A stretch of DNA of 64,000 bases, from positions 1 to 64,000 of the forward strand of contig CAYYJQ010000008.1 in NCBI GenBank assembly GCA_964472295.1, read 5' to 3'. Shown in pieces: positions 52,449 through 61,542 of this stretch. Position numbers and translations under genes: made by a program. Position 1 is the first letter of the stretch; every line of letters starts with the position of its first letter. The notes beneath the pieces are model-generated. The model was given only the letters and a program-made list of their open reading frames with translations, made no database searches and was not told the origin of the DNA. Source of the stretch: JAJRZX01 sp964472295 (lineage in GTDB: Bacteria; Desulfobacterota; GWC2-55-46; JADFVP01).

Positions 52449-53573
52449 TCAGCTCTCGTACTTCATTAAAATTTCGACTATACGTTCAGCGGCTCTTCCG
52501 TCTCCAAAGGCGTCCGTAGGCCGCGCCAGGTCCTTATAAAGATTTTTGTTGGTCAGTAGTTCCTTGGCCGCTTCAAGGATTTTATCATGAAAAGGCCCGA
52601 CCAGTTGCGATATACCGGCATCGACTGCCTCAAGTCTTTCGCAGGTGCGGCGCGTAACGAGAACAGGTATCCCCAGAGAGGCGGCCTCTTCCTGTACGCC
52701 GCCGCTGTCGGTTATGATAAATTTGGCTCGGAGCATGACCTCGATGAACCGGAGGTAGGAGAGGGGCTCAATGAGTCTTATATTTGGTCTGGATGCGAGA
52801 AGGGGCATTACCTTTGAACGGACATTGGGGTTAAGGTGAACAGGGTAGATAATCTCCACGCTATCGCCGAAGTTATCTGCCAGGTTGCCTATTCCCTTAC
52901 AGATTGAGGCCAGGTCCGCTCCAAAACTTTCACGCCTGTGGCCTGTAACCAGTATGATATCGCGGCCCTGCGCAGTGGCTCTTTCTATCTCCGGGTCTGG
53001 TTCCAGTTCACCTATAAGGTGGTCCCTCGCGTAAAAAAGGGCGTCTACCACAGTATTACCTACTACATGGACTCGCTCTGCCTCCACACCCTCTTTAAGA
53101 AGATTTTTCCTGGCCTGGACCGTGGGGGCAAAGTGTATATCCGAAACGCAGGCCGCAATTCTGCGGTTGACTTCTTCGGGGAAGGGATTGCGCATGGAGT
53201 ATGTGCGTAGCCCGGCTTCAACGTGCGCCACGGTGATATTCTCGTAGAAGCAGGCCAGGGCGCTCATGGCAACTGAAGTAGTATCGCCTTGCACTATAAG
53301 GAGGTCGGGCTTATGCCTCTTCAGGAGTTCGCCTGTCTTTGTCAATACCCTGGCCGAGAGGTCAGTGAGTGACTGGTCCTCCCGCATCAGCCCCATGTTC
53401 TCTGTCACCTCGATCTTTAGTTCAGAGAGTATGGGATCCAGGAGTTCGCGGTGCTGGCCTGTTACAAAGACCCTGGCCGAAAGGCCGGCCTTTTTCAGTT
53501 CCTGTATGACGGGCATCAGTTTGATGGCCTCGGGCCGTGTACCGATCAAGAGGGCTATATTCTGAAATGGCAT
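52449..53573 (-). CDS. wecB: UDP-N-acetylglucosamine 2-epimerase
   Basis: WecB converts UDP-GlcNAc to UDP-ManNAc for surface polysaccharides. The ATG at 53573 (MPFQNIALLIGTRPEAIKLM) has AGAGGA upstream and gives 374 residues, the family's normal length; the longer frame has no support. The characteristic regions are VQGDTTSVAMSALAC, AHVEAGLRTYSMRNPFPEE and ITDSGGVQEEAASLGIPVLV. It begins the glycosyltransferase operon on the minus strand. Confidence 0.95.
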   Translation of the reverse strand: MPFQNIALLIGTRPEAIKLMPVIQELKKAGLSARVFVTGQHRELLDPILSELKIEVTENMGLMREDQSLTDLSARVLTKTGELLKRHKPDLLIVQGDTTSVAMSALACFYENITVAHVEAGLRTYSMRNPFPEEVNRRIAACVSDIHFAPTVQARKNLLKEGVEAERVHVVGNTVVDALFYARDHLIGELEPDPEIERATAQGRDIILVTGHRRESFGADLASICKGIGNLADNFGDSVEIIYPVHLNPNVRSKVMPLLASRPNIRLIEPLSYLRFIEVMLRAKFIITDSGGVQEEAASLGIPVLVTRRTCERLEAVDAGISQLVGPFHDKILEAAKELLTNKNLYKDLARPTDAFGDGRAAERIVEILMKYES

Positions 53574-54153
53574 CCTCGGTCCTCTTTTTCCCCTTAACGG
53601 TACAATATGCCAGGCGCACGCAAGGCCCTGAATAATAAAGAAATACGATACCCACTTGCCATGGCCGGAGTCCCTTTGACAAATAAAGGGCCGGATATTA
53701 ATTATAATAAATGGTGTCTTGTCTTGCCAGTTTTTTATGTAAGAAGGTTGCCTGGAAAAGGAGTGTGCCGGACGGTCAAGTAGCATTTGGATGACTACTG
53801 GAATCATGTACGGCATTTCCCCAAGTATCTCGAAGCGTTACTTGTCACAAAACCTCTTCCCCTCTCCCCCCTATTGGACCGCGCCGTATCTTTGTAAGCG
53901 GGCAACGCCCCCCACGCTGGAAGGCAAGGAGCAAGAGCGGCTCATTGAGGCAGTAAAGGTGAAAGACCCTTGAGAGTATGTTATAACACTGCCGGACATA
54001 GTCGGAGTGCTCTTTGAGTTAAGGCTCCTTTCCCTTTAGATGTATGGGCGCAGGTTTTTTGTTCTTTCCAAAACCGGTATGGTAATGCAAGATATTTTCA
54101 CAAGAGTAACAATGGGGTGCCTGTAGCAACCCGGTCTTAGAGGTAGTATTTAT
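53574..54153. other. 580-bp gap between divergent operons
   Basis: It is AT-rich around 53695-53715 (a TATAAT-like box on the minus strand at 53701-53706) and near 54110-54150, as expected for two divergent promoters. I see no gene. Confidence 0.5.
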
Positions 54154-55728
54154 ATGTTAAGTCCCCGTAAAAATTACATATCCGTTATCAAGATAATTAT
54201 ACTTTCTGCCCTACTCGAGGGCATTTCTTTTTATCTTCAACACAATATAGATATCAACCTGGCAGATGAGGGGTATCTTCTCGCTGGCGTGGTCAGCACA
54301 GTGAGCGGCAAGGTTCCTATAAGGGATTTCTACTCCTATGACCCTGGAAGATATTACTGGATGGCCGCCTGGAGCCTCCTCTTCGGAGAGGGCCTGACGG
54401 CTATGCGGTTTTATCTCGCCGTTTTCGGGGCCATTGGGGTCTCCTTCGGCCTCCTTGCCGCCAGAAGGGTGATAAGGTCTTTCTGGGGTCTTGTGCCTCT
54501 GGGGACTCTACTCACAATCTGGATTTTTCCGAGATTCCATTCTTTTGATAACGCTATTGCTATGTCAATAGTGTTTTTTGCCACGCGTCTTATCGAGAAG
54601 CCAACACCATGGCGATACTTTGCCGCAGGCTTACTTGTAGGGTTATTTGCTTTTTTTGGTAAAAATCATGGTCTATACGCCTTTTTGGCCATGACCTCAG
54701 CTGTCATGTTTATCTGGCTACGTATCGAGAGAGGCTTGCTCCTGAAACGATACTGCATCTTCATAGGCGGGATTTTTATCGGCTATTCCCCCCTTTTCGT
54801 TATGGCCGTCTTTGTGCCGGGTTTTTTTCATGCTTTTCTTGATTCCATATTGTTTTTTTTCAGGGTCGGCTCCACCAATATACCTCTGCCGGTGCCGTGG
54901 CCCTGGCATGTTTTTCAAACAGCAGAAAATGTCCAGACATTTTATCATGATTTTTTTCTCGGCATGCTCTTCCTTGTTATGCTGCTTTTCTATTTACTAT
55001 GCCTTATCAAGCTCTATTTATCAAAGAAAGAGGACCTTCGGCAGTATGCTTTTTTTACGGCAAGTTTGCTCACCGGTATATTCTATATGCACTATGTGTT
55101 TTCACGTGCAGATATTGCACATCTCGCAAGGGGCATGCACCCGCTCATTCTAACAATGGTGGCCTTTGCCTGCCTCCATAAGGGTGGGTGGAGCAGAAGG
55201 GCGCTAATTGGGATCATTACGGTCTTTCTAATTATTTCGAGCTATTACACCATTGTACAGGCAAAGCCCTTTTATAAGAAGAACTTTACACAGCAGGACC
55301 TTTATATTGAATACCCCATAAGGGGAGAGAAAATATGGATAACGCGCGGGCAGGCAGTAATGATAAATACAATAGAGCGCATTGTCGGACGCCTCGTGGC
55401 TCCTGACGAGGATGTGTTCCTCGCGCCCCATATCCCGAACATGTATTATATACTGGACCGGGAGTCACCAACGTGGAATTCCTTTTTTCTCTACAGAAGA
55501 ACGCGTAAGGAGCAGCAACAAGTTATAGATGAGTTAGAGGAAGATAACGTACAGTGGGCCGTTGTTGGTGACGCCTCTCTTGATGGGCGTGATGATTTAC
55601 GTTTTAGCAGGACAAATGAAATGGTATGGCGTTATCTCCAGAGAAACTACGTACTCGTGGACCCCTTATGGAGTATTCCTGATTATGTCTTAATTCGTAA
55701 AAGAACAGGGGGGTACGAAAGAAACTAA
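54154..55728 (+). CDS. Polytopic GT39-like membrane protein
   Basis: The 524-residue protein has about ten membrane helices and a soluble C-terminus. The first loop contains LADEGYLLAGV (about 36-46), a D-E-containing motif like that of PMT/ArnT-type glycosyltransferases, and DFYSYDPGRYYWMAA follows. It is clearly more AT-rich than its neighbours, with codons such as TTT, TAT and ATA frequent, which suggests acquisition. It has no ribosome site of good quality. The gene is divergent from the polysaccharide operon, so a role in the same pathway is likely but not shown. Confidence 0.7.
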   Translation: MLSPRKNYISVIKIIILSALLEGISFYLQHNIDINLADEGYLLAGVVSTVSGKVPIRDFYSYDPGRYYWMAAWSLLFGEGLTAMRFYLAVFGAIGVSFGLLAARRVIRSFWGLVPLGTLLTIWIFPRFHSFDNAIAMSIVFFATRLIEKPTPWRYFAAGLLVGLFAFFGKNHGLYAFLAMTSAVMFIWLRIERGLLLKRYCIFIGGIFIGYSPLFVMAVFVPGFFHAFLDSILFFFRVGSTNIPLPVPWPWHVFQTAENVQTFYHDFFLGMLFLVMLLFYLLCLIKLYLSKKEDLRQYAFFTASLLTGIFYMHYVFSRADIAHLARGMHPLILTMVAFACLHKGGWSRRALIGIITVFLIISSYYTIVQAKPFYKKNFTQQDLYIEYPIRGEKIWITRGQAVMINTIERIVGRLVAPDEDVFLAPHIPNMYYILDRESPTWNSFFLYRRTRKEQQQVIDELEEDNVQWAVVGDASLDGRDDLRFSRTNEMVWRYLQRNYVLVDPLWSIPDYVLIRKRTGGYERN

Positions 55729-55767
55729 TAGAGAGACTTTTAGACACTAATCTTTTTATTATCTCAT

Positions 55768-55812
55768 ATTGGTTTTCTTTGCGCCGCTTTCTTTTTTCTA
55801 AAAGAAAGCGGC
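55768..55812 (+). repeat. K-family hairpin, stem variant GCCGC/GCGGC
   Basis: GCCGCTTTCTTTT pairs with AAAAGAAAGCGGC. The outer stem differs from the CTTAC/GTAAG and CCAC/GTGG versions on both arms at once. Confidence 0.85.
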
Positions 55813-55884
55813 AAATCTTTTGCGTCTCGCTCTTCTTCCGGCGGTCAAAAACCAGCCAGCCAGACATTCTCCTGTCCCGTCTTC

Positions 55885-56244
55885 TCAGTCTTCCTTCAGC
55901 CAGTCCCAGGCCGCTTCTATCTCGTGGTCTTCAAAGAACCTCGTGCCCAGGGATGTAAAGGGGCTCGAGAGTTTGGCCATCCACTCTTCCCAGTTCTTGT
56001 TTCCTACAATGGCCACGCGCTCGAAGTCGCGGCAGTGTTTTACATCGAATTTAATGTCGTCCCAGGCCGCGTGCAGGTCCCAGCCCTTGAAGTCCACAAG
56101 GTGCAGAAGGAGGCGCACCTGGCCCTCGCGGTCGATTAGGGCCTCGAGGTCCGGCACAAAGGTCTTGTAGTCCTCGTCGTGGAGTTTGCCATTGAGTTCA
56201 TATCCCACGACCTTGCCACGGCTTTTTTTAAGTTTTTTTATCAT
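55885..56244 (-). CDS. SpoIIAA-like (STAS/SEC14-type) protein
   Basis: This 119-residue cytoplasmic protein fits the SpoIIAA-like family (VVGYELNGKLHDEDYKTFVP, then LLLHLVDFKGWDLHAAWDDI, DFERVAIVGNKNWEEW, and the C-terminal FFEDHEIEAAWDWL). Members have a STAS-like fold; most are uncharacterised, and no phosphorylatable Ser is obvious at the STAS position. Strong AAGGAGG precedes the ATG. It precedes bipA on the same strand, 85 nt away. Confidence 0.85.
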   Translation of the reverse strand: MIKKLKKSRGKVVGYELNGKLHDEDYKTFVPDLEALIDREGQVRLLLHLVDFKGWDLHAAWDDIKFDVKHCRDFERVAIVGNKNWEEWMAKLSSPFTSLGTRFFEDHEIEAAWDWLKED

Positions 56245-56329
56245 GGAGTCCTCCTTGTTGTCCCGTTCTTAAGGTGTCTGCCGGACTTCCTTTACTACCA
56301 CTCTCTCCCGCTTTCATCTTGCCTCTGCC

Positions 56330-58153
56330 TCAGGCGTACTGTTCTCTCTTCTTTGCCGAGGCCCTCTTCGCGGCGTCGAGCTCGCGTTTTCTAATGCGTA
56401 TGTTCCCTGGCGTCACCTCCACGAGTTCGTCTTCTGCGATGAACTCTATTGACTGGTCAAGGGAGAGGAGTCTCGGTGGAAGGAGCGTCATGGTGGCGTC
56501 AGAGCTCGCGGCGCGCATGTTCGTGAGTTTTTTTTCGCGCGTAATGTTCACCACGAGGTCCCCTGTGCGGTTCCGCTCTCCTATGACCATGCCGGCGTAG
56601 ACCTCTGTGCCAACTTCCACGAAGAGCACGCCCCTGTCGGTCATGGCGAAACTCGCGTATGTAGTGACCTTTCCGGGCCGGTCGGCCACAAGGGCCCCGC
56701 TAACGCGCTGTGGTATTGGTCCGAACCACGGGGCATGGCCCTCGAAGAGCCTGTTCATTATGCCGGCGCCCTTGGTGTCCGTGAGAAACTGGGACCTGAA
56801 ACCTATAAGCCCCCTTGAGGGGATTAAGAATTCCATGTTCACACGGCCGTGGCCGTGGTTCTCCATGTTGGTCATCCGGCCCTTGCGGGTAGCGAGTTTT
56901 TCTATGATAACGCCGGACTTGTCCTCTGGCACGTCTATGAATACACGCTCCATTGGCTCAAGGACCTTGCCGTCAACTTCCTTTGTTATGACCCGGGGTT
57001 TGGAGACCATGAGCTCAAAGCCTTCTCTTCGCATGGTCTCTATGAGGACGGCCATCTGGAGTTCTCCCCTGCCGTATACCTCGAAGGCGTCGGCGCGGTC
57101 CGTATCCCTTACCTCGATGGAGACGTTGCCGAGGACTTCGCGTTCGAGCCTCTCCTTCAGGTGCCTTGAGGTAAGAAACTTCCCCTCACGCCCGGCAAGG
57201 GGTCCGTTATTTACATAGAAGACCATGGAGACCGTGGGCTCGTCCACTGTTATGCGGGGTAGCGCACGGGGGTTTTCGTTGTCCGAGATGGTATCGCCTA
57301 TCTTGACGTTTTCTATTCCAGCAACAGCGATGATGTCGCCTGCCTCAAGGCGTTCTACCCGTGTCTTTTCAAGCCCCCTGAAGGTATAGAGGGCCGAGAA
57401 CTTCCGGCCCCTCTTTATGCCTTTCTCGGCGCATAGGGCATAGGCGCGGTTCATCTCAAGAACGCCGCTGTCGAGCCTTCCCACGGCCACCTGTCCCACA
57501 TAGGGGTCGTAGGCAAGGCTTGTTACGAGAAACTGCGTTATCCCCGCGTCATCGGCCACAGGGCCGGGGATATTTTTGAGAACGTCCTTAAAGAGGGGGG
57601 TAAGGTCTGTAGAGCCGTCATCAAGGTCCCTGTGCGCGATACCCGCCTTCGCGTTGGTGTAGAGTATGGGGAACTCAATCTGCTCTTCCGAGGCCCCGAG
57701 GTCTATGAAGAGATCAAAGACCTCGCTCACCACCTCGTCTATGCGCGCGTCAGAGCGGTCTATCTTGTTGATGACAAGTATAACGGGTAGATCCTTTGCA
57801 AGGGCCTTCTTCACCACAAAGCGTGTCTGCGGAAGGGGCCCCTCGCTTGCGTCCACAAGGAGTATGACGCCGTCCACGAGGTTGAGGCTACGCTCCACCT
57901 CGCCGCCAAAGTCGGCGTGCCCCGGTGTGTCCACGATGTTTATCTTCACGTCTTCGTAAAAGACGGCCGTGTTCTTCGCAGTTATGGTAATGCCGCGCTC
58001 ACGCTCAAGGTCCATGGAGTCCATTACGCGCTCGGCCACTTCTTCGTTCTCGCGAAATGTTCCGCTTTGGGCGAGCATGGCGTCCACAAGGGTTGTCTTG
58101 CCGTGGTCAACATGGGCTATGATGGCGATGTTCCTGAAGTTTTCTTTTCTCAT
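56330..58153 (-). CDS. typA: Ribosome-binding GTPase TypA/BipA
   Basis: BipA is an elongation-factor-like GTPase that assists ribosome assembly under stress. The 607 residues contain the G1 motif AHVDHGKTTLV (13-23), switch region RGITITAKN, G3 DTPGHADFGG, and G4 NKIDRSDA, followed by EF-G-like domains and the BipA C-terminal domain (RGLIGFRSQFLTDTKGAGIM). Length is normal. It is read from its own promoter region. Confidence 0.97.
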   Translation of the reverse strand: MRKENFRNIAIIAHVDHGKTTLVDAMLAQSGTFRENEEVAERVMDSMDLERERGITITAKNTAVFYEDVKINIVDTPGHADFGGEVERSLNLVDGVILLVDASEGPLPQTRFVVKKALAKDLPVILVINKIDRSDARIDEVVSEVFDLFIDLGASEEQIEFPILYTNAKAGIAHRDLDDGSTDLTPLFKDVLKNIPGPVADDAGITQFLVTSLAYDPYVGQVAVGRLDSGVLEMNRAYALCAEKGIKRGRKFSALYTFRGLEKTRVERLEAGDIIAVAGIENVKIGDTISDNENPRALPRITVDEPTVSMVFYVNNGPLAGREGKFLTSRHLKERLEREVLGNVSIEVRDTDRADAFEVYGRGELQMAVLIETMRREGFELMVSKPRVITKEVDGKVLEPMERVFIDVPEDKSGVIIEKLATRKGRMTNMENHGHGRVNMEFLIPSRGLIGFRSQFLTDTKGAGIMNRLFEGHAPWFGPIPQRVSGALVADRPGKVTTYASFAMTDRGVLFVEVGTEVYAGMVIGERNRTGDLVVNITREKKLTNMRAASSDATMTLLPPRLLSLDQSIEFIAEDELVEVTPGNIRIRKRELDAAKRASAKKREQYA

Positions 58154-58272
58154 TAACTGGTTCTACCTTATTGTTTAAAGTGTGGGCCGCCCCTCCGGGC
58201 CAAGTGGTGCCAGTGGCTTTTATATTATATTCTATCATGGAAAGGACGAAATAGGCGGATAAGTGAGGTTTT

Positions 58273-58758
58273 TCAGCAGGTGGACCCGCCCCTTTTCTCA
58301 AGATACTTCTGGTGGTACTCTTCCGCGGGATAAAAGGTCGGGGCCGGGGTTATCTCCGTTACAATGGGGCCGGGCAAGACGCCCGATTCCTCGAGGGCCT
58401 TTTTAGAGACCAGTGCGAGTTCTTTTTGCCTCTTGGTGTGAAAGAAGATGACGGAGCGGTACTGCGTGCCTATGTCCGGGCCCTGCCTGTTCAGGGTGGT
58501 GGGGTCGTGTATCTCCCAGAAGACATCAAGCAGGTCCTTGTAGCCTATGAGCGAAGGGTCAAATTCGATGCGCACCACCTCGGCGTGGCCCGTTCCGCTG
58601 GTGCAGACATCCTCGTATGAGGGGTCCTCGAACCAGCCTCCTGAGTATCCAACGCGGGTGCTCACCACCCCCTTTATCCTCGAGAAACCCTCTTCCACGT
58701 GCCAGAAACACCCGGCCCCAAAGGTGGCAACCTCCAGTTTCGCGTCGTCCCCTTTCAT
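58273..58758 (-). CDS. msrA: Peptide-methionine (S)-S-oxide reductase
   Basis: MsrA repairs oxidised methionine. The 161 residues contain the catalytic GAGCFWHVEEGF (Cys17) near the N-terminus, YEDVCTSGTGHAE, GTQYRSVIF and the C-terminal EEYHQKYLEKRG with a resolving Cys in GGSTC. All family residues appear intact. The start codon is 2 nt from the metH stop, so the two genes are cotranscribed and link methionine synthesis to methionine repair. Confidence 0.95.
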   Translation of the reverse strand: MKGDDAKLEVATFGAGCFWHVEEGFSRIKGVVSTRVGYSGGWFEDPSYEDVCTSGTGHAEVVRIEFDPSLIGYKDLLDVFWEIHDPTTLNRQGPDIGTQYRSVIFFHTKRQKELALVSKKALEESGVLPGPIVTEITPAPTFYPAEEYHQKYLEKRGGSTC

Positions 58759-58760
58759 GG

Positions 58761-61214
58761 TCAGGCCCTCTTCTTCTCTTCCATGAGGCGTTTTAATTTC
58801 TCAACTGCCGTAAGGGCATCGCCTCCGTACTCATCAGCGCCTATCTTTTTTGAGAAATCTTCAGTCACAACGGCGCCGCCGACAATGGTGGCTACCTTTA
58901 TGCCGCGCTCATCAAGTTTTTTTATGACATTGTCCATCTCCATGACCGTTGTGGTCATGAGGGCAGATAGCCCAACGACATCAACGTCCTGTTTTACGGC
59001 CTCTTCCAGTATGCGCTCGGTGGGGACGTTTTTACCAAGGTCTATGACCTCGAAGCCGTGGTTCTCAAGGAGCGTTGCCACGATGTTCTTTCCTATGTCG
59101 TGTATGTCGCCTTCCACGGTGGCAAGGAGTACGCGCCCGAGGCTTGGCCCTTTTTTTTCCTTGAACTCCTGCTTGAGCCTCGCGAAGGCCAGTTTCATTG
59201 TCTCTGCCGAGAGCATGACCTGGGGGAGAAAGTACCTGTTCGAGGCAAAGAGTTTACCAACAACATTTAGCCCGGCTATGAGACCGTTGTTGCTTATGTC
59301 CATTGCGTCACGGCCCTCGGCGAGGGCCTCTTCAACAAGGGCCGTGATGTTTTCCCTGTCACCATCGATTATGGCGTACTTCAATTTATCGCGTATGTCC
59401 TTTATCTCGCGTGGGGCTTCCTCCCCTCCGCCCCCTCCTCCGGCCTTCTTTCCCTTTTCAGGGGCCTTCTCCGCCACCACTGGCCTTGTTGATGCGTATT
59501 TTATAAACCTCTCGGCCCGCGTGTCCCTGCCAACGAGCACGCTCGACGCATAATAGGCGTCCATCATGGCCTGTGTCTTGGGGTTCAGTATGGCCGAGTC
59601 GAGGCCCGCTGAGATGGCCATGGAGAGAAAATGCGCGTTAATGAGACCTCTGGCCGGAAGGCCGAAGGATATATTGCTTACGCCAAGCACGGTCGCAAGA
59701 CCGAGTTCTTTTTTTACGAGCCTTATGGCCTCAAGGGTCGTAAGGGCGCTATCGGGAACGGCGCTTACGGTCATGGCAAGGCAGTCTATGATTACGTCTT
59801 CTCTTCGAAGGCCCGCCTTGAGGGCCTCATTAAGGATGGTCTCTGCCACGCGGAGCCGCGCCTCGGCGGTCTCTGGTATGCCCTTGTCGTCAAGGGTAAG
59901 TCCAAGGACAGCAGAGCCGTAACGCGCGGCAAGGGGAAGGATATTATCGAGTTTTTTTCTCTCGCCGCTTATGGAATTTACAAGGGCACGGCCGTCCACG
60001 GCCTTGAGCCCCGCCTCCATGGCCGCGTCATTGGACGAGTCTATCACAATGGGGAGGCGCGAGTTGTCGTTCACCGCAAATACGGCCATGGTCATGGATT
60101 GGACCTCGTCAACGCCCGGTACTCCCACGTTCACGTCAAGGGCATGGGCGCCTGCAGAGGTCTGTTCGCGGGCCTCCCTTCTTATGCCCGTGGTCCGGCC
60201 CTGCCGTATGTCCTCGGCAAAGGCCTTCTTGCCCGTTGGGTTGATGCGCTCGCCTATGATGATGGGGGGCTGGCCCGCGCCAAAGAGCGTGATGTCCGTC
60301 CTGCTCGCAAGGGCGCCAAAGGTTTTTTTGGCCATGCTGGCTGGCCTGCAGGCCCGGAAGGCCTGACCCGTCTCTTTGATATGAGCGGGCGTGGTGCCGC
60401 AACAGCCTCCAAGTACGCGAACGCCCTTTTCCACGAAGTCCGGGACAAATTCGGCCATCTCCGCTGGAGAATCGGGGAATATGGTCTTGCCCTCCACAAG
60501 GCGCGGCAGACCGGCGTTGGGCTGTGCCATGAGGGGTAGGTCCGTTACTTCTCTCATGGCGGATATGGCCGTTAAAATTCCTTTTGAGCCAAGGGAGCAG
60601 TTCGCCCCGAGGCAGTCCGCGCCAAGGGCAGAGGCCGTGACGGCAAAGGCCTCGGGAGAGGTGCCGAGCACGGTGCGCATAGTCTCGTCAAAGGTCATGG
60701 TAACCGCCACGGCAAGTCCAATGGATTTTGCGGCCATTATGGCGGCCTTAACCTCGCGTATGTCCATCATGGTCTCAATTAGCGCAAGGTCCGCCCCGCC
60801 CTCTTTGAGCGCCCCTGCCTGGTCGGTGAATATCCTGAGGGCCTCGTCAAAGGAGAGGTCCCCCACGGGCTCGAGGAAGGCCCCTGTGGGGCCCATGTCC
60901 CCGGCAACAAGGCCAGCGGGTCCCGCGGCCTCGCGGGCAAGGGCCGCGGCCTTTGAGTTTATCTCGCGGAGACGCGCTTCGAGGCCGTATTCTCTTAACT
61001 TTACAGCGTTCGCCCCAAAGGTGTTGGTGGTGATAATGTCGGCCCCAGCCTCTCTGTAGGCGCAATGGACCTTGAGAATCATCTCGGGCTCCGTGAGGAC
61101 GAGTTCATCGGGACAGCCGCCCGGCTTCATGCCGAGTTTCTGGAGCATGGTGCCCATGGCGCCGTCAAAGACAAGGACGCCTTCAGCGAGGGCCTTTTTG
61201 AATCTATTGGTCAT
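58761..61214 (-). CDS. metH: Cobalamin-dependent methionine synthase lacking the reactivation domain
   Basis: MetH transfers methyl from methyltetrahydrofolate through B12 to homocysteine. The ATG at 61214 begins MTNRFKKALAEGVLVFDGAM, giving 817 residues. Homocysteine-binding domain (about 1-310; LGGCCGTTPAHI with zinc cysteines), pterin-binding domain (about 325-590) and a B12 cap plus Rossmann domain (about 620-817; GDIHDIGKNIV supplies the cobalt-ligand His). The C-terminal AdoMet-binding reactivation domain of E. coli MetH is absent, so reactivation needs another protein. A Gly-rich linker sits near 613. Confidence 0.95.
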   Translation of the reverse strand: MTNRFKKALAEGVLVFDGAMGTMLQKLGMKPGGCPDELVLTEPEMILKVHCAYREAGADIITTNTFGANAVKLREYGLEARLREINSKAAALAREAAGPAGLVAGDMGPTGAFLEPVGDLSFDEALRIFTDQAGALKEGGADLALIETMMDIREVKAAIMAAKSIGLAVAVTMTFDETMRTVLGTSPEAFAVTASALGADCLGANCSLGSKGILTAISAMREVTDLPLMAQPNAGLPRLVEGKTIFPDSPAEMAEFVPDFVEKGVRVLGGCCGTTPAHIKETGQAFRACRPASMAKKTFGALASRTDITLFGAGQPPIIIGERINPTGKKAFAEDIRQGRTTGIRREAREQTSAGAHALDVNVGVPGVDEVQSMTMAVFAVNDNSRLPIVIDSSNDAAMEAGLKAVDGRALVNSISGERKKLDNILPLAARYGSAVLGLTLDDKGIPETAEARLRVAETILNEALKAGLRREDVIIDCLAMTVSAVPDSALTTLEAIRLVKKELGLATVLGVSNISFGLPARGLINAHFLSMAISAGLDSAILNPKTQAMMDAYYASSVLVGRDTRAERFIKYASTRPVVAEKAPEKGKKAGGGGGGEEAPREIKDIRDKLKYAIIDGDRENITALVEEALAEGRDAMDISNNGLIAGLNVVGKLFASNRYFLPQVMLSAETMKLAFARLKQEFKEKKGPSLGRVLLATVEGDIHDIGKNIVATLLENHGFEVIDLGKNVPTERILEEAVKQDVDVVGLSALMTTTVMEMDNVIKKLDERGIKVATIVGGAVVTEDFSKKIGADEYGGDALTAVEKLKRLMEEKKRA

Positions 61215-61542
61215 TATTATGAAGACTCCGTTTTTTTGTTGCAGGTGATTGTATCCTGTTATCTCAGGCGAGGCAATGATTTCTCCGCTTTCTTTTGGAA
61301 GACCTCTTATTTGATGGGTTTCGTTTCGCTCAATCCATCCTTGCAAGTTTTTCTTTGTACAAGTTGTAAGCGGGTCATTTGATGTCTATTCAGAAGCTGT
61401 AGCCCCAACCCCTATTGGTTTTCTTTGTCTTACTTTCTTTTTTCTAAAAGAAAGTAAGGTCTTTTCATATGCGGGCGAAGCCCGCCCGGTACATCCCCTA
61501 CTTTTTTTCTTCTTTTGTGGGCAAGGCCCACAAAAGACCTTC
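61215..61542. other. Gap with repeat DNA
   Basis: A full K-family hairpin lies at 61413-61458 (CTTACTTTC/GAAAGTAAG), followed by two palindromes: GCGGGC-GAA-GCCCGC (about 61470-61484) and TTGTGGGC-AAG-GCCCACAA (about 61515-61533). I see no riboswitch-like structure upstream of metH. Confidence 0.6.

Noticed and set aside
61215..61412. Riboswitch (cobalamin or SAM) upstream of metH
   Set aside because: I could not find the conserved B12-box or SAM-box cores in the sequence before the start at 61214.
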